Made by a program: the position numbers and the translations under genes. From Burkholderiaceae bacterium (GTDB lineage: Bacteria > Pseudomonadota > Gammaproteobacteria > Burkholderiales > Burkholderiaceae), in NCBI GenBank assembly GCA_947450225.1, contig CANFUO010000008.1, forward strand, positions 1 through 41,196: 41,196 nt of DNA, given 5' to 3'. Shown in pieces: positions 16,025 through 27,659 of the stretch. Position 1 is the first letter of the stretch, and each line of letters opens with the position of its first letter. The notes under the pieces were generated by a model that was given only the letters and a program-made list of their open reading frames with translations, did no database searches and was not told where the DNA came from.

Positions 16025-16666
16025 TTAGTCTACTAAATATGGGTTTGAGCGTTTTTCATGGCCAAATGTTGAAATTGGGCCATGCCCAGGTATAAAACTT
16101 ATATCATCACCTATTGGTAGTAGCTTTTGTTTAATGGAGTCGATCAAGTCTTGGTGATTACCTCTCGGAAAATCTGTCCTGCCAATCGACCCTGAAAATA
16201 ACACATCCCCAACTGCCGCTATTTTTGCAACCTTATCTATAAACACAACATGACCTGGCGTGTGCCCAGGGCAATGCACTACATCTAGGCACTGCTGACC
16301 AATCCATACCTGATCGCCATCATTTAACCATCGTTCAGGGATAAAGCTTTGACCCACATGTTCAAATCCAAACCTTTTGGCTTGTTCAGCAAGTAGATCT
16401 ATCCAAAATAGATCTTCGTGATGAGGTCCAACTATTGGTACGCCCAAAGTTAGCGCTAACTCTTTAGCTGCAGAGCAGTGATCAACGTGTCCATGTGTAA
16501 TTAATACTTGTTCTACTTTGACCCCTAATTGCTCAATTGCTGCATAAATTTTTTCTAAATCACCCCCTGGATCTACTACAGCTGCTTCTTGAGTTTGATC
16601 GCAGATAAGTATCGAGCAGTTTTGCTCAAATGGTGTAACTGGTACGATTGCAATTTTTAAGGTCAT
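16025..16666 (-). CDS. MBL-fold metallo-hydrolase (glyoxalase II-like, YcbL type)
   Basis: A 213-residue metallo-beta-lactamase fold hydrolase. The metal ligands show as THGHVDH (57-63), the next His in CPGHTPGH, Asp in GDVLFSGSIGRTD and the last His in PGHGP near the C-terminus. The GSIGRTDFPRG segment and short length match the YcbL branch of glyoxalase II-like enzymes, which hydrolyse thioesters such as S-lactoylglutathione. The substrate-binding C-terminal helical domain of true GloB is missing, so activity on glutathione esters may be weak. It stands alone on the - strand, divergent from the glycine riboswitch and gcvT. Confidence 0.88.
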   Translation of the reverse strand: MTLKIAIVPVTPFEQNCSILICDQTQEAAVVDPGGDLEKIYAAIEQLGVKVEQVLITHGHVDHCSAAKELALTLGVPIVGPHHEDLFWIDLLAEQAKRFGFEHVGQSFIPERWLNDGDQVWIGQQCLDVVHCPGHTPGHVVFIDKVAKIAAVGDVLFSGSIGRTDFPRGNHQDLIDSIKQKLLPIGDDISFIPGHGPISTFGHEKRSNPYLVD

Positions 16667-16754
16667 GCCGTCATGATATCAATCAATTGCGTATGATTTA
16701 TTTTTCATTTTCACGGTTTTGGGTTGTTTTTCAGGTTAAACTTATTTGGTTGAT

Positions 16755-16916
16755 AGGAGAGAGTGTATTTACACCGCCGAAGGCGCAATGCCCATAAACG
16801 CTCAGGCAAAAGGACTGTCAACATAAACACTCTGGAGAGCGGCATTTAATTGCCCACCGAAGGGGCTAACACTTACTTGTAAGTGCAATCTCTCAGGTAT
16901 CAAGGACAGGGGGGCC
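16755..16916 (+). promoter_or_regulatory. Tandem glycine riboswitch (gcvT RNA, two aptamers)
   Basis: Two consecutive glycine aptamers are visible before gcvT. The first spans about 16755-16822, with GGAGAGAG, CACCGCCGAAGGCGCAA and CTCAGGCAAAAGGACTG. The second spans about 16829-16916, with CTCTGGAGAG, CCACCGAAGGGGC, a variable hairpin ACACTTAC-TTG-TAAGTG and TCTCAGGTATCAAGGACAG. This is the cooperative two-aptamer arrangement that turns on glycine cleavage genes when glycine is high. Only about 15 bases separate it from the gcvT ATG, so control may act through access to the ribosome site. Confidence 0.95.
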
Positions 16917-16931
16917 TCTATTAGGATTCCT

Positions 16932-18056
16932 ATGGCTCCTATGCCAGCCCTTACTATCTTTAATACTTCGCACCGTGCGCTTGGCGCCAAAATGATTGAC
17001 TTTGGTGGTTGGGATATGCCTATTCATTATGGCTCCCAAATAAGTGAGCATTTACATACTAGATCTAGCTCTAGTTTATTTGATGTTTCACATATGGCCG
17101 TTTTGGACTGTTTCGGGTCTGATGGCGCAGCTTTTTTACGCCTTCTTCTTGCTAACAATATTGATAAGTTAACTACCGCTGGACGTGGTCTTTACTCTTG
17201 TATGCTTAATGACCAAGGCGGTATTATCGATGACCTGATTGTTTATCGGCTCGAAGATCATTATCGATTAGTCATTAATGCTTCTACTGCTGAGGGTGAT
17301 ATTGCCTGGATGAATCAACATGTTGGTGCATTCAAAAACCTTGAACTGATTCCCCGTCGGTTGGGCTTAAAAGATGCTTTAGATCCAGAGGTTTTATTGG
17401 CTATTCAAGGACCGCAATCTGCTCATGTTCTTGAGATGGCTTTTCCAGATATTGCAAAGCATCTTGCACAAATTACTTATTTTCATGTTCAGTTTTTACC
17501 AACGCAATTTGGCGAGCTCATGTTTGCAAGGACGGGGTATACCGGGGAAGATGGTTTTGAAATCAGTATTCCTTATCAACAGGGTCAAGCAGTTTGGGAC
17601 TATCTGTTAAGCCTTCCTTCTGGGTTAAGCCCCGCTGGTCTTGGGGCAAGAGATACTCTTCGTATCGAGGCTGGTTATAACTTATATGGCCAAGATATGA
17701 ATATCAATACTTCACCACTGGATAGTGGTCTTGCCTGGACCGTAGACCTTAAAAGTAACCGCGACTTTATTGGTAAATCTGCATTGCTTGCACAGGGTCA
17801 ACAACATGATTTTCTTGGCTTAGTTCTTTTAAGTAAGGGTGTTCTTAGAGGCCATCAAAAAGTAGTTACGCCTTTGGGCGCGGGTGAAATATGCTCTGGA
17901 ACCTATAGTCCGTCCACTGAAAAGTCTATCGGTTTAGCGCGCTTACCGAAAGGGCAATCTATAGGCTCTACTGTGCAAGTCAATATTCGCGATCAAATGT
18001 ATGACGCTCAAATCGTCAAGCCACAATTTGTGCGTCGCGGTCAAATTCTTATTTAA
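16932..18056 (+). CDS. gcvT: Glycine cleavage system T protein (aminomethyltransferase)
   Basis: GcvT takes the aminomethyl group from lipoylated H protein and forms 5,10-methylene-tetrahydrofolate, releasing ammonia. The protein is 374 residues. Family marks are IDFGGWDMPIHYG near the start, SLFDVSHM (about 50-57), the ARTGYTGEDGFE segment around 198-209 and GARDTLRIEAGYNLYGQDM around 238-256. AGGA lies five bases before the chosen ATG. It is the first gene of gcvT-gcvH-gcvP directly under the glycine riboswitch, so its expression should rise with glycine. The gene for the fourth subunit (dihydrolipoyl dehydrogenase) is not here. Confidence 0.97.
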   Translation: MAPMPALTIFNTSHRALGAKMIDFGGWDMPIHYGSQISEHLHTRSSSSLFDVSHMAVLDCFGSDGAAFLRLLLANNIDKLTTAGRGLYSCMLNDQGGIIDDLIVYRLEDHYRLVINASTAEGDIAWMNQHVGAFKNLELIPRRLGLKDALDPEVLLAIQGPQSAHVLEMAFPDIAKHLAQITYFHVQFLPTQFGELMFARTGYTGEDGFEISIPYQQGQAVWDYLLSLPSGLSPAGLGARDTLRIEAGYNLYGQDMNINTSPLDSGLAWTVDLKSNRDFIGKSALLAQGQQHDFLGLVLLSKGVLRGHQKVVTPLGAGEICSGTYSPSTEKSIGLARLPKGQSIGSTVQVNIRDQMYDAQIVKPQFVRRGQILI

Positions 18057-18071
18057 ACTTTAGGAGATCTT

Positions 18072-18452
18072 ATGTCAATACCTCAACACTTAAAATATGC
18101 TGTTTCTCACGAATGGTGCTCTTCTAATGATGATGGTTCATTCTCAATTGGTATTACACATCATGCGCAAGACGCACTTGGTGATATTGTTTTTATTGAG
18201 TTGCCGAAACTAGGCCAACAAGTCAAAGCAAAATCAACTTGTGCTGTTGTAGAGTCGGTTAAAGCTGCTAGTGATATCTACGCGCCAATCAGTGGTGAAA
18301 TTATTGCCATTAATGAGGCACTAACTCAATCTCCTGAGTTAATTAACTCTCAACCCTATGAGTCTTGGTTTTTCAAAATTAAAGCTTCTCAACCAGCAGA
18401 ATTGGCTGACCTTCTTGATTCAACTGCCTATAGTGCGTCTATCGGGGAATAA
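18072..18452 (+). CDS. gcvH: Glycine cleavage system H protein
   Basis: The lipoyl carrier of the glycine cleavage complex, 126 residues, cytoplasmic. The lipoylated lysine is Lys64 in VESVKAASD, and [17 protein letters not shown] near the N-terminus is the typical beta-sheet start. AGGAG lies seven bases before the ATG. It sits 15 bases after gcvT and 5 before gcvP, so all three are one transcript. Length is normal for the family (about 125-130). Confidence 0.97.
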   Translation: MSIPQHLKYAVSHEWCSSNDDGSFSIGITHHAQDALGDIVFIELPKLGQQVKAKSTCAVVESVKAASDIYAPISGEIIAINEALTQSPELINSQPYESWFFKIKASQPAELADLLDSTAYSASIGE

Positions 18453-18457
18453 TCTAT

Positions 18458-21358
18458 ATGTCATCGCAATTTTTACCCTCCTCCTTACAAACCCATCTGG
18501 AATTTATTCCACGCCATCTTGGCCTCAGTGAAGTTGACCAAGATTTTATGTTGCGCTTTCTCGGGCTTGATTCTAGAGGTGCTTTAATTAAAGCTGTTGT
18601 TCCTAACTCTATTCGTGAGGATATGGAACTGCCCCTAGGACAATTTACCCAAGCAAAATCAGAAGCTCAAGCACTCGGTCTTTTAAGGTCAATGGCAGAC
18701 AAAAATACGGTTAGTAAAAGCTGGATTGGTCAGGGCTACTACAACACCCTCACGCCTAGTGTTATTCAGCGCAATATATTAGAAAATCCTGCATGGTATA
18801 CCGCCTATACACCTTATCAACCTGAAATTTCTCAAGGACGACTTGAGGCTATTATCAATTTTCAACAAATGATCATTGATTTAACCGGCATGGATATTGC
18901 TAATGCCTCTATGTTAGATGAAGGCACTGCAGCTGCTGAGGCTATGACATTAGCTTTACGCTCTTGCGCTTCTAGTTCCATGTCTTTTTTTGTTTCCTCC
19001 GATGTTTTCCCGCAAACCCTCGATGTAATTCAAACGCGGGCCAAGCCTTTACAAATTAATGTCATCGTGGATGATATAAGTAATCTTAAGCTCCATGATG
19101 TCTTTGGCGCACTCATTCAATATCCGGGTGGTTCTGGTAATCTTCTTTCTCATGCCGACTACATTGATGTGTCCGAATATGTTCATGCAAACAAAGGTCT
19201 ACTCATTGTTGCTGCGGACTTATTAGCGCTCACACTGATTCAATCACCGAATACATTTAAAGCTGATATTGTTGTTGGTAACTCGCAGCGCTTTGGAGTT
19301 CCCCTCGGTTTTGGTGGTCCTCATGCTGCTTTCTTAGCTACAAAAGACGTGTATAAGCGCAATATGCCTGGTAGGCTTGTCGGGGTTAGTATTGATTCGA
19401 GTGGCAACGCCGCTTATCGTCTTGCGTTGCAAACACGCGAACAACATATCAGACGAGAAAAAGCCACCTCCAATATTTGTACTGCACAAGTTCTATTGGC
19501 GGTTATTGCCAGTATGTATGCCGTTTATCATGGCCCAGAAGGCTTAAAGAAAATTGCTCAAAGAACACATTTTTATACTTCTTTGTTAGCATTTATATTG
19601 CAAAAGAATGCTATTACTATTTGTAATTCCCATTGGTTTGATACGCTTCATATTCAATCGACTAATGCTCAATTCTTTTTTAATAAAGCAAATGCATTAG
19701 GTATTAATTTACGAAATATAGACTCAGAACATCTGGCTGTTTCTCTTGATGAAACTTGCACAGATGAAGATATTGTTCAACTTTTACTTGCCTTTGATAT
19801 TCAAGTTACAAATGATGAGATTAGCACTATTGCATTAACTCTCGGTCAACATTTCCCATCTGATTTACAGAGAACTGATTCTTATTTAACGCACCCCACT
19901 TTTAATCGTTATCATTCTGAACACGAAATGCTTAGATACCTTCGTCGTCTTTCTGATAAAGATCTTGCACTAGATCGCACCATGATTCCTCTTGGTTCTT
20001 GCACGATGAAATTAAATTCTACGAGCGAGATGCTTCCTATTACTTGGCCAGCCTTTAACCAAATTCATCCTTTTGCCCCATCAACACAATGGCTTGGATA
20101 TGCTGAGTTAATTCATCAAGTTGAACAAATGATGTGCGCTGCAACTGGCTATGACTGTGTATCTTTACAACCCAATGCTGGTTCTCAAGGTGAGTATGCT
20201 GGTCTATTAATCATTAAGGCTTACCATGAGTCAAGGGGTGATTTGCAAAGGAATATATGTCTCATTCCCTCATCGGCTCATGGTACGAACCCTGCTTCCG
20301 CACAAATGGCCGGTTTGGATGTTGTAGTAGTAGCTTGTGATAATGACGGCAATATTGATTATGCTGATCTTGATAGCAAGGTTAAGGCTCACTCTAACCA
20401 CCTTGCTGCAATTATGATTACCTACCCGTCTACGCATGGTGTTTTTGAAACACGCGTAAAAGATGTTTGTGATTTAATCCATGCTCATGGCGGTCAGGTC
20501 TACATTGATGGCGCAAATATGAATGCTTTAGTTGGGACCGCTTCTCCTGGTCATTTTGGGGGAGATGTCAGCCATCTGAATTTACATAAAACCTTTTGTA
20601 TTCCTCATGGTGGTGGCGGACCGGGCGTTGGCCCAATAGCTGCTAAATCTCACTTAGCGCCTTTTTTACCATTTTCATATACTGCGCAAGCAATTTCGAC
20701 ACCGAGTACTTCTCTACCAAGAATTAGTGCGGCGTTGTTTGGCTCAGCATCGATTCTTCCGATTTCTTGGATGTATGTTGCAATGATGGGCTCCTCTGGA
20801 CTCCGGCAAGCAACTGAGGTCGCTATTCTTTCTGCGAATTACATTGCCAAAAAATTAAGCCCTCATTATCCGATTCTTTATAAGGGTCAAAATGATTTAG
20901 TTGCACATGAATGCATCATTGATATTCGCCCGCTACAAAAGATATCAGGGATTAGTAATGAAGATATAGCTAAACGGCTGATGGACTTTGGGTTTCATGC
21001 TCCAACCATGAGTTTTCCTGTTCCAGGTACTCTTATGATTGAACCAACCGAGAGTGAGTCTAAAGCTGAAATTGATCGTTTTATTGAGGCAATGGTCTGT
21101 ATTCGTGAAGAAATTGAAAAAGTGATTTCTGGTACTTTTGATCCATCGGATAACCCTCTTAAAAATGCGCCTCATACTGCTCAAACTCTTTTATCTAATG
21201 AGTGGACTCATGCCTATTCTCGTGAAATTGCCGCCTATCCAGTTCCTCGTTTAAAGATGAATAAGTACTGGCCCCCAGTTGGGCGTATTGATAATGTTCA
21301 CGGCGATCGCAATCTATTTTGTGCCTGCGTTCCAATGAGTGAGTACGAGTCAGCTTAA
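18458..21358 (+). CDS. gcvP: Glycine dehydrogenase (decarboxylating), P protein
   Basis: A single-chain PLP enzyme of 966 residues that decarboxylates glycine and passes the methylamine to lipoyl-GcvH. The PLP lysine is Lys711 in [19 protein letters not shown], with the glycine-rich run just after it. The N-terminal half (about 1-440) is the inactive-domain copy with RHLG and the [10 protein letters not shown] segment, as expected for the fused P1-P2 form. The start ATG lies 5 bases after gcvH. Its end overlaps priA by 4 bases tail to tail, and its transcript terminator lies inside priA. Confidence 0.97.
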   Translation: MSSQFLPSSLQTHLEFIPRHLGLSEVDQDFMLRFLGLDSRGALIKAVVPNSIREDMELPLGQFTQAKSEAQALGLLRSMADKNTVSKSWIGQGYYNTLTPSVIQRNILENPAWYTAYTPYQPEISQGRLEAIINFQQMIIDLTGMDIANASMLDEGTAAAEAMTLALRSCASSSMSFFVSSDVFPQTLDVIQTRAKPLQINVIVDDISNLKLHDVFGALIQYPGGSGNLLSHADYIDVSEYVHANKGLLIVAADLLALTLIQSPNTFKADIVVGNSQRFGVPLGFGGPHAAFLATKDVYKRNMPGRLVGVSIDSSGNAAYRLALQTREQHIRREKATSNICTAQVLLAVIASMYAVYHGPEGLKKIAQRTHFYTSLLAFILQKNAITICNSHWFDTLHIQSTNAQFFFNKANALGINLRNIDSEHLAVSLDETCTDEDIVQLLLAFDIQVTNDEISTIALTLGQHFPSDLQRTDSYLTHPTFNRYHSEHEMLRYLRRLSDKDLALDRTMIPLGSCTMKLNSTSEMLPITWPAFNQIHPFAPSTQWLGYAELIHQVEQMMCAATGYDCVSLQPNAGSQGEYAGLLIIKAYHESRGDLQRNICLIPSSAHGTNPASAQMAGLDVVVVACDNDGNIDYADLDSKVKAHSNHLAAIMITYPSTHGVFETRVKDVCDLIHAHGGQVYIDGANMNALVGTASPGHFGGDVSHLNLHKTFCIPHGGGGPGVGPIAAKSHLAPFLPFSYTAQAISTPSTSLPRISAALFGSASILPISWMYVAMMGSSGLRQATEVAILSANYIAKKLSPHYPILYKGQNDLVAHECIIDIRPLQKISGISNEDIAKRLMDFGFHAPTMSFPVPGTLMIEPTESESKAEIDRFIEAMVCIREEIEKVISGTFDPSDNPLKNAPHTAQTLLSNEWTHAYSREIAAYPVPRLKMNKYWPPVGRIDNVHGDRNLFCACVPMSEYESA

Positions 21359-23442
21359 AATGCAATCGGATCACGATCAATACTTATTTTGATTGATCGT
21401 GATTTTTTCTTAAGGCTCTCAACATAATCTAAAGCATATTCAAGCGTTTTTTGTAACTCTAAACGATCAGATGATTCGATTAATATTTGATTCCGATCTA
21501 TTCCTGATAATCTTTGCAATACACGTGGTGTTGGGTCACTGATTAATATATTTTTATTTACTTGTTGTTCTAAATAGGACTTGAGGTCTTGAAGGATTTC
21601 ATTATTGTTTTTTTCATTTTTAGACTCCACAATAATTAATGCTTGATGTGTATATGGGGGTAATTGACAAACTTCCCGCTCCCTTACGATCTCAGTTATA
21701 AAATCATCATAGTTTTCACTTGCTAGTGCTTTGAACAGCGGATGATCTACAAACTCTGTTTGTATATATATATTGGCATTTTCTGTAATGGCACTTCTAC
21801 CCGCACGTCCAGCAACCTGGACTAACTGCGAAAATATTTTTTCTACTGCGCGGAAATCTTGTGAATATAGACTTTTATCTACATCTAAAACAATAATTGA
21901 TTGTATGTTTTGAAAATCATGTCCTTTGATAATCATTTGCGTGCCAATAATCAATTCGTTACTACCTTGGTGAATTTGTCTAAAAACTTCTTCGGCTTTG
22001 CCCTTTGATTTTGTTGAATCGCTATCTACGCGTATAAGCTCTATTTCCGGAAATATTTCCCTAAAATGTTCTTCAATTTTTTGAGTTCCAAGTCCTAGAG
22101 TATCTAAGTCTTGATTGCCGCATTCTGGACAACTTTTGGGAGGATATGCCATCAATCCGCAATGGTGACATTGCAATATTTTTTGATGTGTACTTGTGGT
22201 TTTTTTGTGCACTACCATCCATGCACTACATTTCTTACAACTAGATTTCCATGCACAGGATTTGCAATATAAGATTGGTGCATAGCCCCTGCGATTAATA
22301 TATACCAGAGTCTGTTTGTTTTGTTGCCATGTTTTTTGAATAAGTTCTTTTAATTCGAAGGCGATTCCTTGTTCATCTATCTTTTTATTTTTTTTTGCAA
22401 GCGCTGTATCCACAAGATGTAATTTGGCAAAACTCGCCCCCTCCTTAGCTTTTTTATTTAGAACGAGTAAGCTAATTTTATTGAGCATTACCTTTTGCCA
22501 TGTTTCACTTGATGGTGTAGCCGAAGTTAATACAACAGGTATTTGTTTTTCTGCTCCTCGCCATATAGCCAAATCTCTGGCGTTGTAGCGCAATCCGTCT
22601 TGTTGTTTATATGAGCCGTCATGCTCTTCATCGACGACGATTGCTTTTAAGTTTTTGAGTGGCGCAAAAATACTGAGGCGGGTTCCGACCACAACCCTTG
22701 ATATCCCTTGTTGTACTTTCCACCAGGCAATGTTTCTTTGTGCTGATGTTATATTGCTGTGGAGTATCGTTACTTCTTCATCTGTGAATACTTGTTTTAT
22801 TACTTTTTCTAATTGGGGAGTTAGATTAATTTCAGGGACTAAGATCAAACACTGCGCGCTTTCATCTTTGAGTACCTCTATTAACCAATTAAGATATACC
22901 GCGGTTTTCCCGCTTCCAGTCACCCCTTTTAATAAAATTAATTCAAATGTATTTTTTTTCGAGGCTCTTTTCAGATGCTCCAAACTATAGTTTTGCTCTT
23001 CATTTAATACCCAAATGTTTTCATGTACGGCTCTACCTGTACGATCTTTTGTTTTTTTCTTATACTTGTTTTTTTGCTTTTCTAACAATTGCCATTTATT
23101 CGGGTTTTTCCAATCGGCTGGTAAGCTTGAAAACATCACCTCGCCAAGAGGTTTGAGATAGTATTTTGAGGCAAATTGGCACAAGTTTATTGTGTCTTGC
23201 GTCATATGCAGTTCAGAGGCTACATCTAGTACCGGTTTTAACTCCCACTTTTGATCATCTGCACACGTATTTTTAACTTTTATTTGTAAGACTATGCCTA
23301 CTATTATTTTTTTCCCAAACTCAATTTTTACAACTTGACCTACCTCTGGATTTCTAGGTAAGTCATTTTGATCCCAGCAGTAATCAAAGAGTTGAAAGAG
23401 GGGTAAATCTACTGCAATTTTGACGATATATTGATTTAGCAT
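21355..23442 (-). CDS. priA: Primosomal replication protein N' (3'-5' helicase)
   Basis: PriA restarts collapsed replication forks by recognising them and loading the replicative helicase. The protein is 695 residues (E. coli 732). Visible are a 3'-DNA-binding N-terminal domain, Walker [13 protein letters not shown], the DEEH box in [13 protein letters not shown], the TSATPS motif, two zinc-binding clusters with eight cysteines ([14 protein letters not shown] and CHHCGL...CPECG) and the C-terminal helicase motifs VDSDST and QVAGRAGR. The coding sequence looks more AT-rich and Lys-rich than mnmG or gcvP by eye. It is the last gene of the - strand series after hemE, with a 303-base gap in between. 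Confidence 0.96.
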   Translation of the reverse strand: MLNQYIVKIAVDLPLFQLFDYCWDQNDLPRNPEVGQVVKIEFGKKIIVGIVLQIKVKNTCADDQKWELKPVLDVASELHMTQDTINLCQFASKYYLKPLGEVMFSSLPADWKNPNKWQLLEKQKNKYKKKTKDRTGRAVHENIWVLNEEQNYSLEHLKRASKKNTFELILLKGVTGSGKTAVYLNWLIEVLKDESAQCLILVPEINLTPQLEKVIKQVFTDEEVTILHSNITSAQRNIAWWKVQQGISRVVVGTRLSIFAPLKNLKAIVVDEEHDGSYKQQDGLRYNARDLAIWRGAEKQIPVVLTSATPSSETWQKVMLNKISLLVLNKKAKEGASFAKLHLVDTALAKKNKKIDEQGIAFELKELIQKTWQQNKQTLVYINRRGYAPILYCKSCAWKSSCKKCSAWMVVHKKTTSTHQKILQCHHCGLMAYPPKSCPECGNQDLDTLGLGTQKIEEHFREIFPEIELIRVDSDSTKSKGKAEEVFRQIHQGSNELIIGTQMIIKGHDFQNIQSIIVLDVDKSLYSQDFRAVEKIFSQLVQVAGRAGRSAITENANIYIQTEFVDHPLFKALASENYDDFITEIVREREVCQLPPYTHQALIIVESKNEKNNNEILQDLKSYLEQQVNKNILISDPTPRVLQRLSGIDRNQILIESSDRLELQKTLEYALDYVESLKKKSRSIKISIDRDPIAF
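21370..21408 (+). terminator. Intrinsic terminator of gcvTHP, inside the priA 3' end
   Basis: ATCACGATCAAT (21370-21381) and ATTGATCGTGAT (21392-21403) make a perfect 12-bp stem with a ten-base loop followed by TTTTT. It lies 11 bases past the gcvP stop and within codons for the last residues of PriA on the other strand. Confidence 0.8.
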
Positions 23443-23745
23443 TTATTCTGTGTTTAGGCTCAGTATCTATCAAATTTGTATTTCAATCCATGTTTGCAAG
23501 GGTTTTCACCCTGTGGATAACTCTGTGGATTGTTTGTAAGTTTTTACTTCGATTTTGAATATCTTTTCCTTAGCTTCCCTGCCTGTTTTTCATGCATTTC
23601 ATTAAATACCCTATTAAAACAATGTCTTATTGTTGACACTTAGAATTTAAGTGTCTAGTACTCTGCAAACCACTGTTCTCTTTTGGCGCTAACCTAGCCT
23701 GTTAATAACTTTTTTGGTTGGCCCTATTTTAGTGCCTGTATTTTT
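23443..23745. other. priA-hemE gap with DnaA-box-like sites and a dyad
   Basis: No gene is seen in this 303-base AT-rich stretch. TGTGGATAA (23512-23520) is a perfect reverse-strand match to the DnaA box TTATCCACA, and TGTGGATTG (23524-23532) is a weak copy three bases further. GACACTTA (23635-23642) and TAAGTGTC (23648-23655) form an 8-bp dyad. The gap should also hold the priA promoter, which I could not identify. Confidence 0.45.
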
Positions 23746-24867
23746 CTATCGATGTCTTGCAGACTCTGCTCTAACAGCCTCAATTAAACAGGCAACGTTT
23801 TCTGGCGGCGTAAATTGAGAAATTCCGTGACCCAAATTAAAAATATATCCGTCCAAAGCAGATAACTCACTTCCAATAGTCTTAGTTAGCGCTAACTCAT
23901 TAAATAATTCAGCAATCTTTCTTCTAATGATCTTTTGATCACCTAGAAGTATTAGCGGGTCTAAATTACCCTGTAGGGTAATTGCCTGGTTTCCTAGCAT
24001 CTCACGTGCCTGAGATAGAGATATTGTCCAGTCTAGGCCTAAAACACTTGCTCCAGATTTAGCCATATCTTTTATCCAAACTCCACCGCCTTTTGTAAAT
24101 AACAAGATGGGAACATGTTCTTTTATCATGCGGTCTTGCTGAAGTCGGTGTATGACCTCTTTCATTGGTGACAAGGAATACTCTAAGTAATCCCCGTGAG
24201 ATAAAAGGCCTCCCCACGTATCAAATAACATCACCGCTTGTGCCCCAGCCTCGATCTGTAATCTTAAATACTCAGTTACAGACTGAATATTAATATCCAA
24301 TACTCTTTTCATTAAGTCGGGGCGTTTATATAGCAAGGTTTTGGTTTCTTGAAAATCTTTTGATCCACTCCCTTCAATCATGTAGCACGCTAGAGTCCAT
24401 GGGCTACCTGAAAACCCAATTAATGGCACTCTTTGCTTGCCATCTTGCATTAAATCTTTTCTGATTTGACTCACCGCTTCAAAAACGTAGCTTAGTTGCT
24501 CCATGTCTGCAACTCTTAAGTCTTGAATACTTTTTTCTGATCGCAGCGGATGCTCAAATTTGGGCCCCTCCCCCTGTTCAAAGCTAAGACCCAGGCCCAT
24601 TGCATCTGGAATAGTTAAGATGTCTGAAAATAAAATTGCCGCATCTAATCCATATCGGTCGATAGGCTGCAAAGTGACTTCTGATGCTAAATGGGGGTTT
24701 TTGGCTAACTGTAAAAAACTACCGGCTTTTGCTCTCGTCTGATTGTACTCAGGGAGATATCTTCCTGCTTGTCTCATCAACCATATAGGGGTTGAATCAA
24801 GTTTTTCAAAACGGCAGGCTTTTAAAAACCGGTCATTCATTAACTCAGGGAAATGATTTCCTGACAT
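23746..24867 (-). CDS. hemE: Uroporphyrinogen decarboxylase
   Basis: HemE removes four acetate carboxyls from uroporphyrinogen III to give coproporphyrinogen III in haem synthesis; cytoplasmic dimer. The protein is 373 residues (E. coli 354). The N-terminal signature PIWLMRQAGRYLPEY (about 27-41) carries the substrate-binding arginines, the catalytic Asp sits in ILFSDILTIPDAMGL, and the second signature GFSGSPWTLACYMIEGSGS follows. LGHGISQFTPPENV near the C-terminus holds the conserved His. It starts 12 bases after the atpC stop, so it is probably read from the atp transcript. Confidence 0.97.
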   Translation of the reverse strand: MSGNHFPELMNDRFLKACRFEKLDSTPIWLMRQAGRYLPEYNQTRAKAGSFLQLAKNPHLASEVTLQPIDRYGLDAAILFSDILTIPDAMGLGLSFEQGEGPKFEHPLRSEKSIQDLRVADMEQLSYVFEAVSQIRKDLMQDGKQRVPLIGFSGSPWTLACYMIEGSGSKDFQETKTLLYKRPDLMKRVLDINIQSVTEYLRLQIEAGAQAVMLFDTWGGLLSHGDYLEYSLSPMKEVIHRLQQDRMIKEHVPILLFTKGGGVWIKDMAKSGASVLGLDWTISLSQAREMLGNQAITLQGNLDPLILLGDQKIIRRKIAELFNELALTKTIGSELSALDGYIFNLGHGISQFTPPENVACLIEAVRAESARHR

Positions 24868-24879
24868 TAAAGGTGTAGG

Positions 24880-25296
24880 TTATTTTTTTCTTCTGAATCG
24901 CGCGATTGCTGCTAGCTGTGCAGCCGCCATCGCAAACTCTGATTGAGCGTGCGCAAACTCTATATCAGATGACCTTGTTGCCATAACATCTTCTGCTCTT
25001 CGTTTGGCATCATTTGCTTTGGCTTCATCCAAGTCCGCACCTCGAATAGCCGTATCCGCCAATACGGTCACAGCATGTGGCTGAATTTCTAAAATACCTC
25101 CAGCAACGAAAACAAACTCTTCCTCACCATCTGGTTTTTCAATTCTCACTGAGCCCGGACGAATTCTTGTAATTAAAGGCGTGTGGCCGGGTAAGATTCC
25201 CAATTCACCTGACTCTCCAGGCAAGGCAATAAACTTTGCCTCTCCTGAATAAATCGAATTTTCCGCACTTACAACGTCAACATGTATGGTAGCCAT
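24880..25296 (-). CDS. atpC: F1Fo ATP synthase subunit epsilon
   Basis: The epsilon subunit of F1, 138 residues, part of the central stalk and an inhibitor of ATP hydrolysis. The N-terminal beta sandwich shows [24 protein letters not shown], the family fingerprint, and the C-terminal helical hairpin begins after [12 protein letters not shown]. It is the last gene of the atp operon, 23 bases after atpD, with GGTTT as a poor ribosome site. Confidence 0.96.
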   Translation of the reverse strand: MATIHVDVVSAENSIYSGEAKFIALPGESGELGILPGHTPLITRIRPGSVRIEKPDGEEEFVFVAGGILEIQPHAVTVLADTAIRGADLDEAKANDAKRRAEDVMATRSSDIEFAHAQSEFAMAAAQLAAIARFRRKK

Positions 25297-25319
25297 AATG
25301 TATAAAAACCTTTTTTAAA

Positions 25320-26738
<1,419 letters not shown>

Positions 26739-26760
26739 TCAATATTTACAATTCTTTAAA

Positions 26761-27636
26761 TTAAACCGCTGCTGCGCCACTTACAATTTCTGATAACTCT
26801 TTAGTAATTGCCGCTTGTCGCGTCTTGTTATAGTCAAGCTGAAGTTCGGCAATTAAATTCTTCGCATTATCAGATGCTGATTTCATGGCAACCATTCGAG
26901 CAGATTGCTCAGAGGCCATATTTTCAGCAACCGCTTGATAAATTAATGCTTCAATATATTTTTTCAACAAATCATTTAATACAGTTTGTGCATCTGGCTC
27001 ATAAATATAATCCCAGCCGTATGCAGAAGCTTCTTGTGCCGTCTGCTCTAGATTTGCCAGAGGTAGAGGCAATATTTTTTCAATAATAGGCTCTTGTTTC
27101 ATCGTATTGATGAAGCGGTTGTAGCATAGATAAACTTCATCTACTTCACCTTTATCAAAAGCATCTAATTGAACTTTAATTGTGCCAATCAAATCATCTA
27201 ATAATGGCTTATCTCCCATATGAGTTGCGTGCGAGATTAATTTTGCTTTAATACGATTTAAAAACTGGAATCCCTTTGCGCCAATTGCTGTGCACAGAAT
27301 ATCTTTTTTGTCGCCATGCCAAGTCTTCATACTATTCGTTAGCATACGTAAAATATTGGTGTTTAAACCTCCACACAAACCTTTATCTGTGGTGATTAAT
27401 ATAACGCCAACATTTTTAACTTCACGTTCAACTAAAAAGCTAGGGCGATACTCTGGGTTTGCGCGTGAAACATTGGCTGCAACATTTCGTATCTTCGCCG
27501 CAAATGGTCTTGCAGCACGCATTCTTTCTTGCGCACGGCGCATCTTCGATGCTGCGACCATTTCCATCGCTTTCGTAATCTTTCGCGTATTTTGTACGCT
27601 CTTGATCTTATTTCGTATTTCTTTTGTACCAGCCAC
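26761..27636 (-). CDS. atpG: F1Fo ATP synthase subunit gamma
   Basis: The rotating shaft of F1, 291 residues (E. coli 287). The N-terminal helix reads [20 protein letters not shown], and the C-terminal helix ends in [19 protein letters not shown]; both are strongly conserved and pair as the coiled-coil axle. [13 protein letters not shown] marks the central Rossmann-like domain. It lies between atpA and atpD as usual, 23 bases after atpA, with GAGGAGAG (27640-27647) just before the ATG. Confidence 0.97.
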   Translation of the reverse strand: MAGTKEIRNKIKSVQNTRKITKAMEMVAASKMRRAQERMRAARPFAAKIRNVAANVSRANPEYRPSFLVEREVKNVGVILITTDKGLCGGLNTNILRMLTNSMKTWHGDKKDILCTAIGAKGFQFLNRIKAKLISHATHMGDKPLLDDLIGTIKVQLDAFDKGEVDEVYLCYNRFINTMKQEPIIEKILPLPLANLEQTAQEASAYGWDYIYEPDAQTVLNDLLKKYIEALIYQAVAENMASEQSARMVAMKSASDNAKNLIAELQLDYNKTRQAAITKELSEIVSGAAAV

Positions 27637-27659
27637 GTGGCTCTCCTCGCTTCTTTGTG

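Noticed and set aside
23443..23745. Replication origin in the priA-hemE gap
   Set aside because: Only one perfect DnaA box is present, no AT-rich 13-mer array is clear, and flanking genes point toward the gap instead of away from it.
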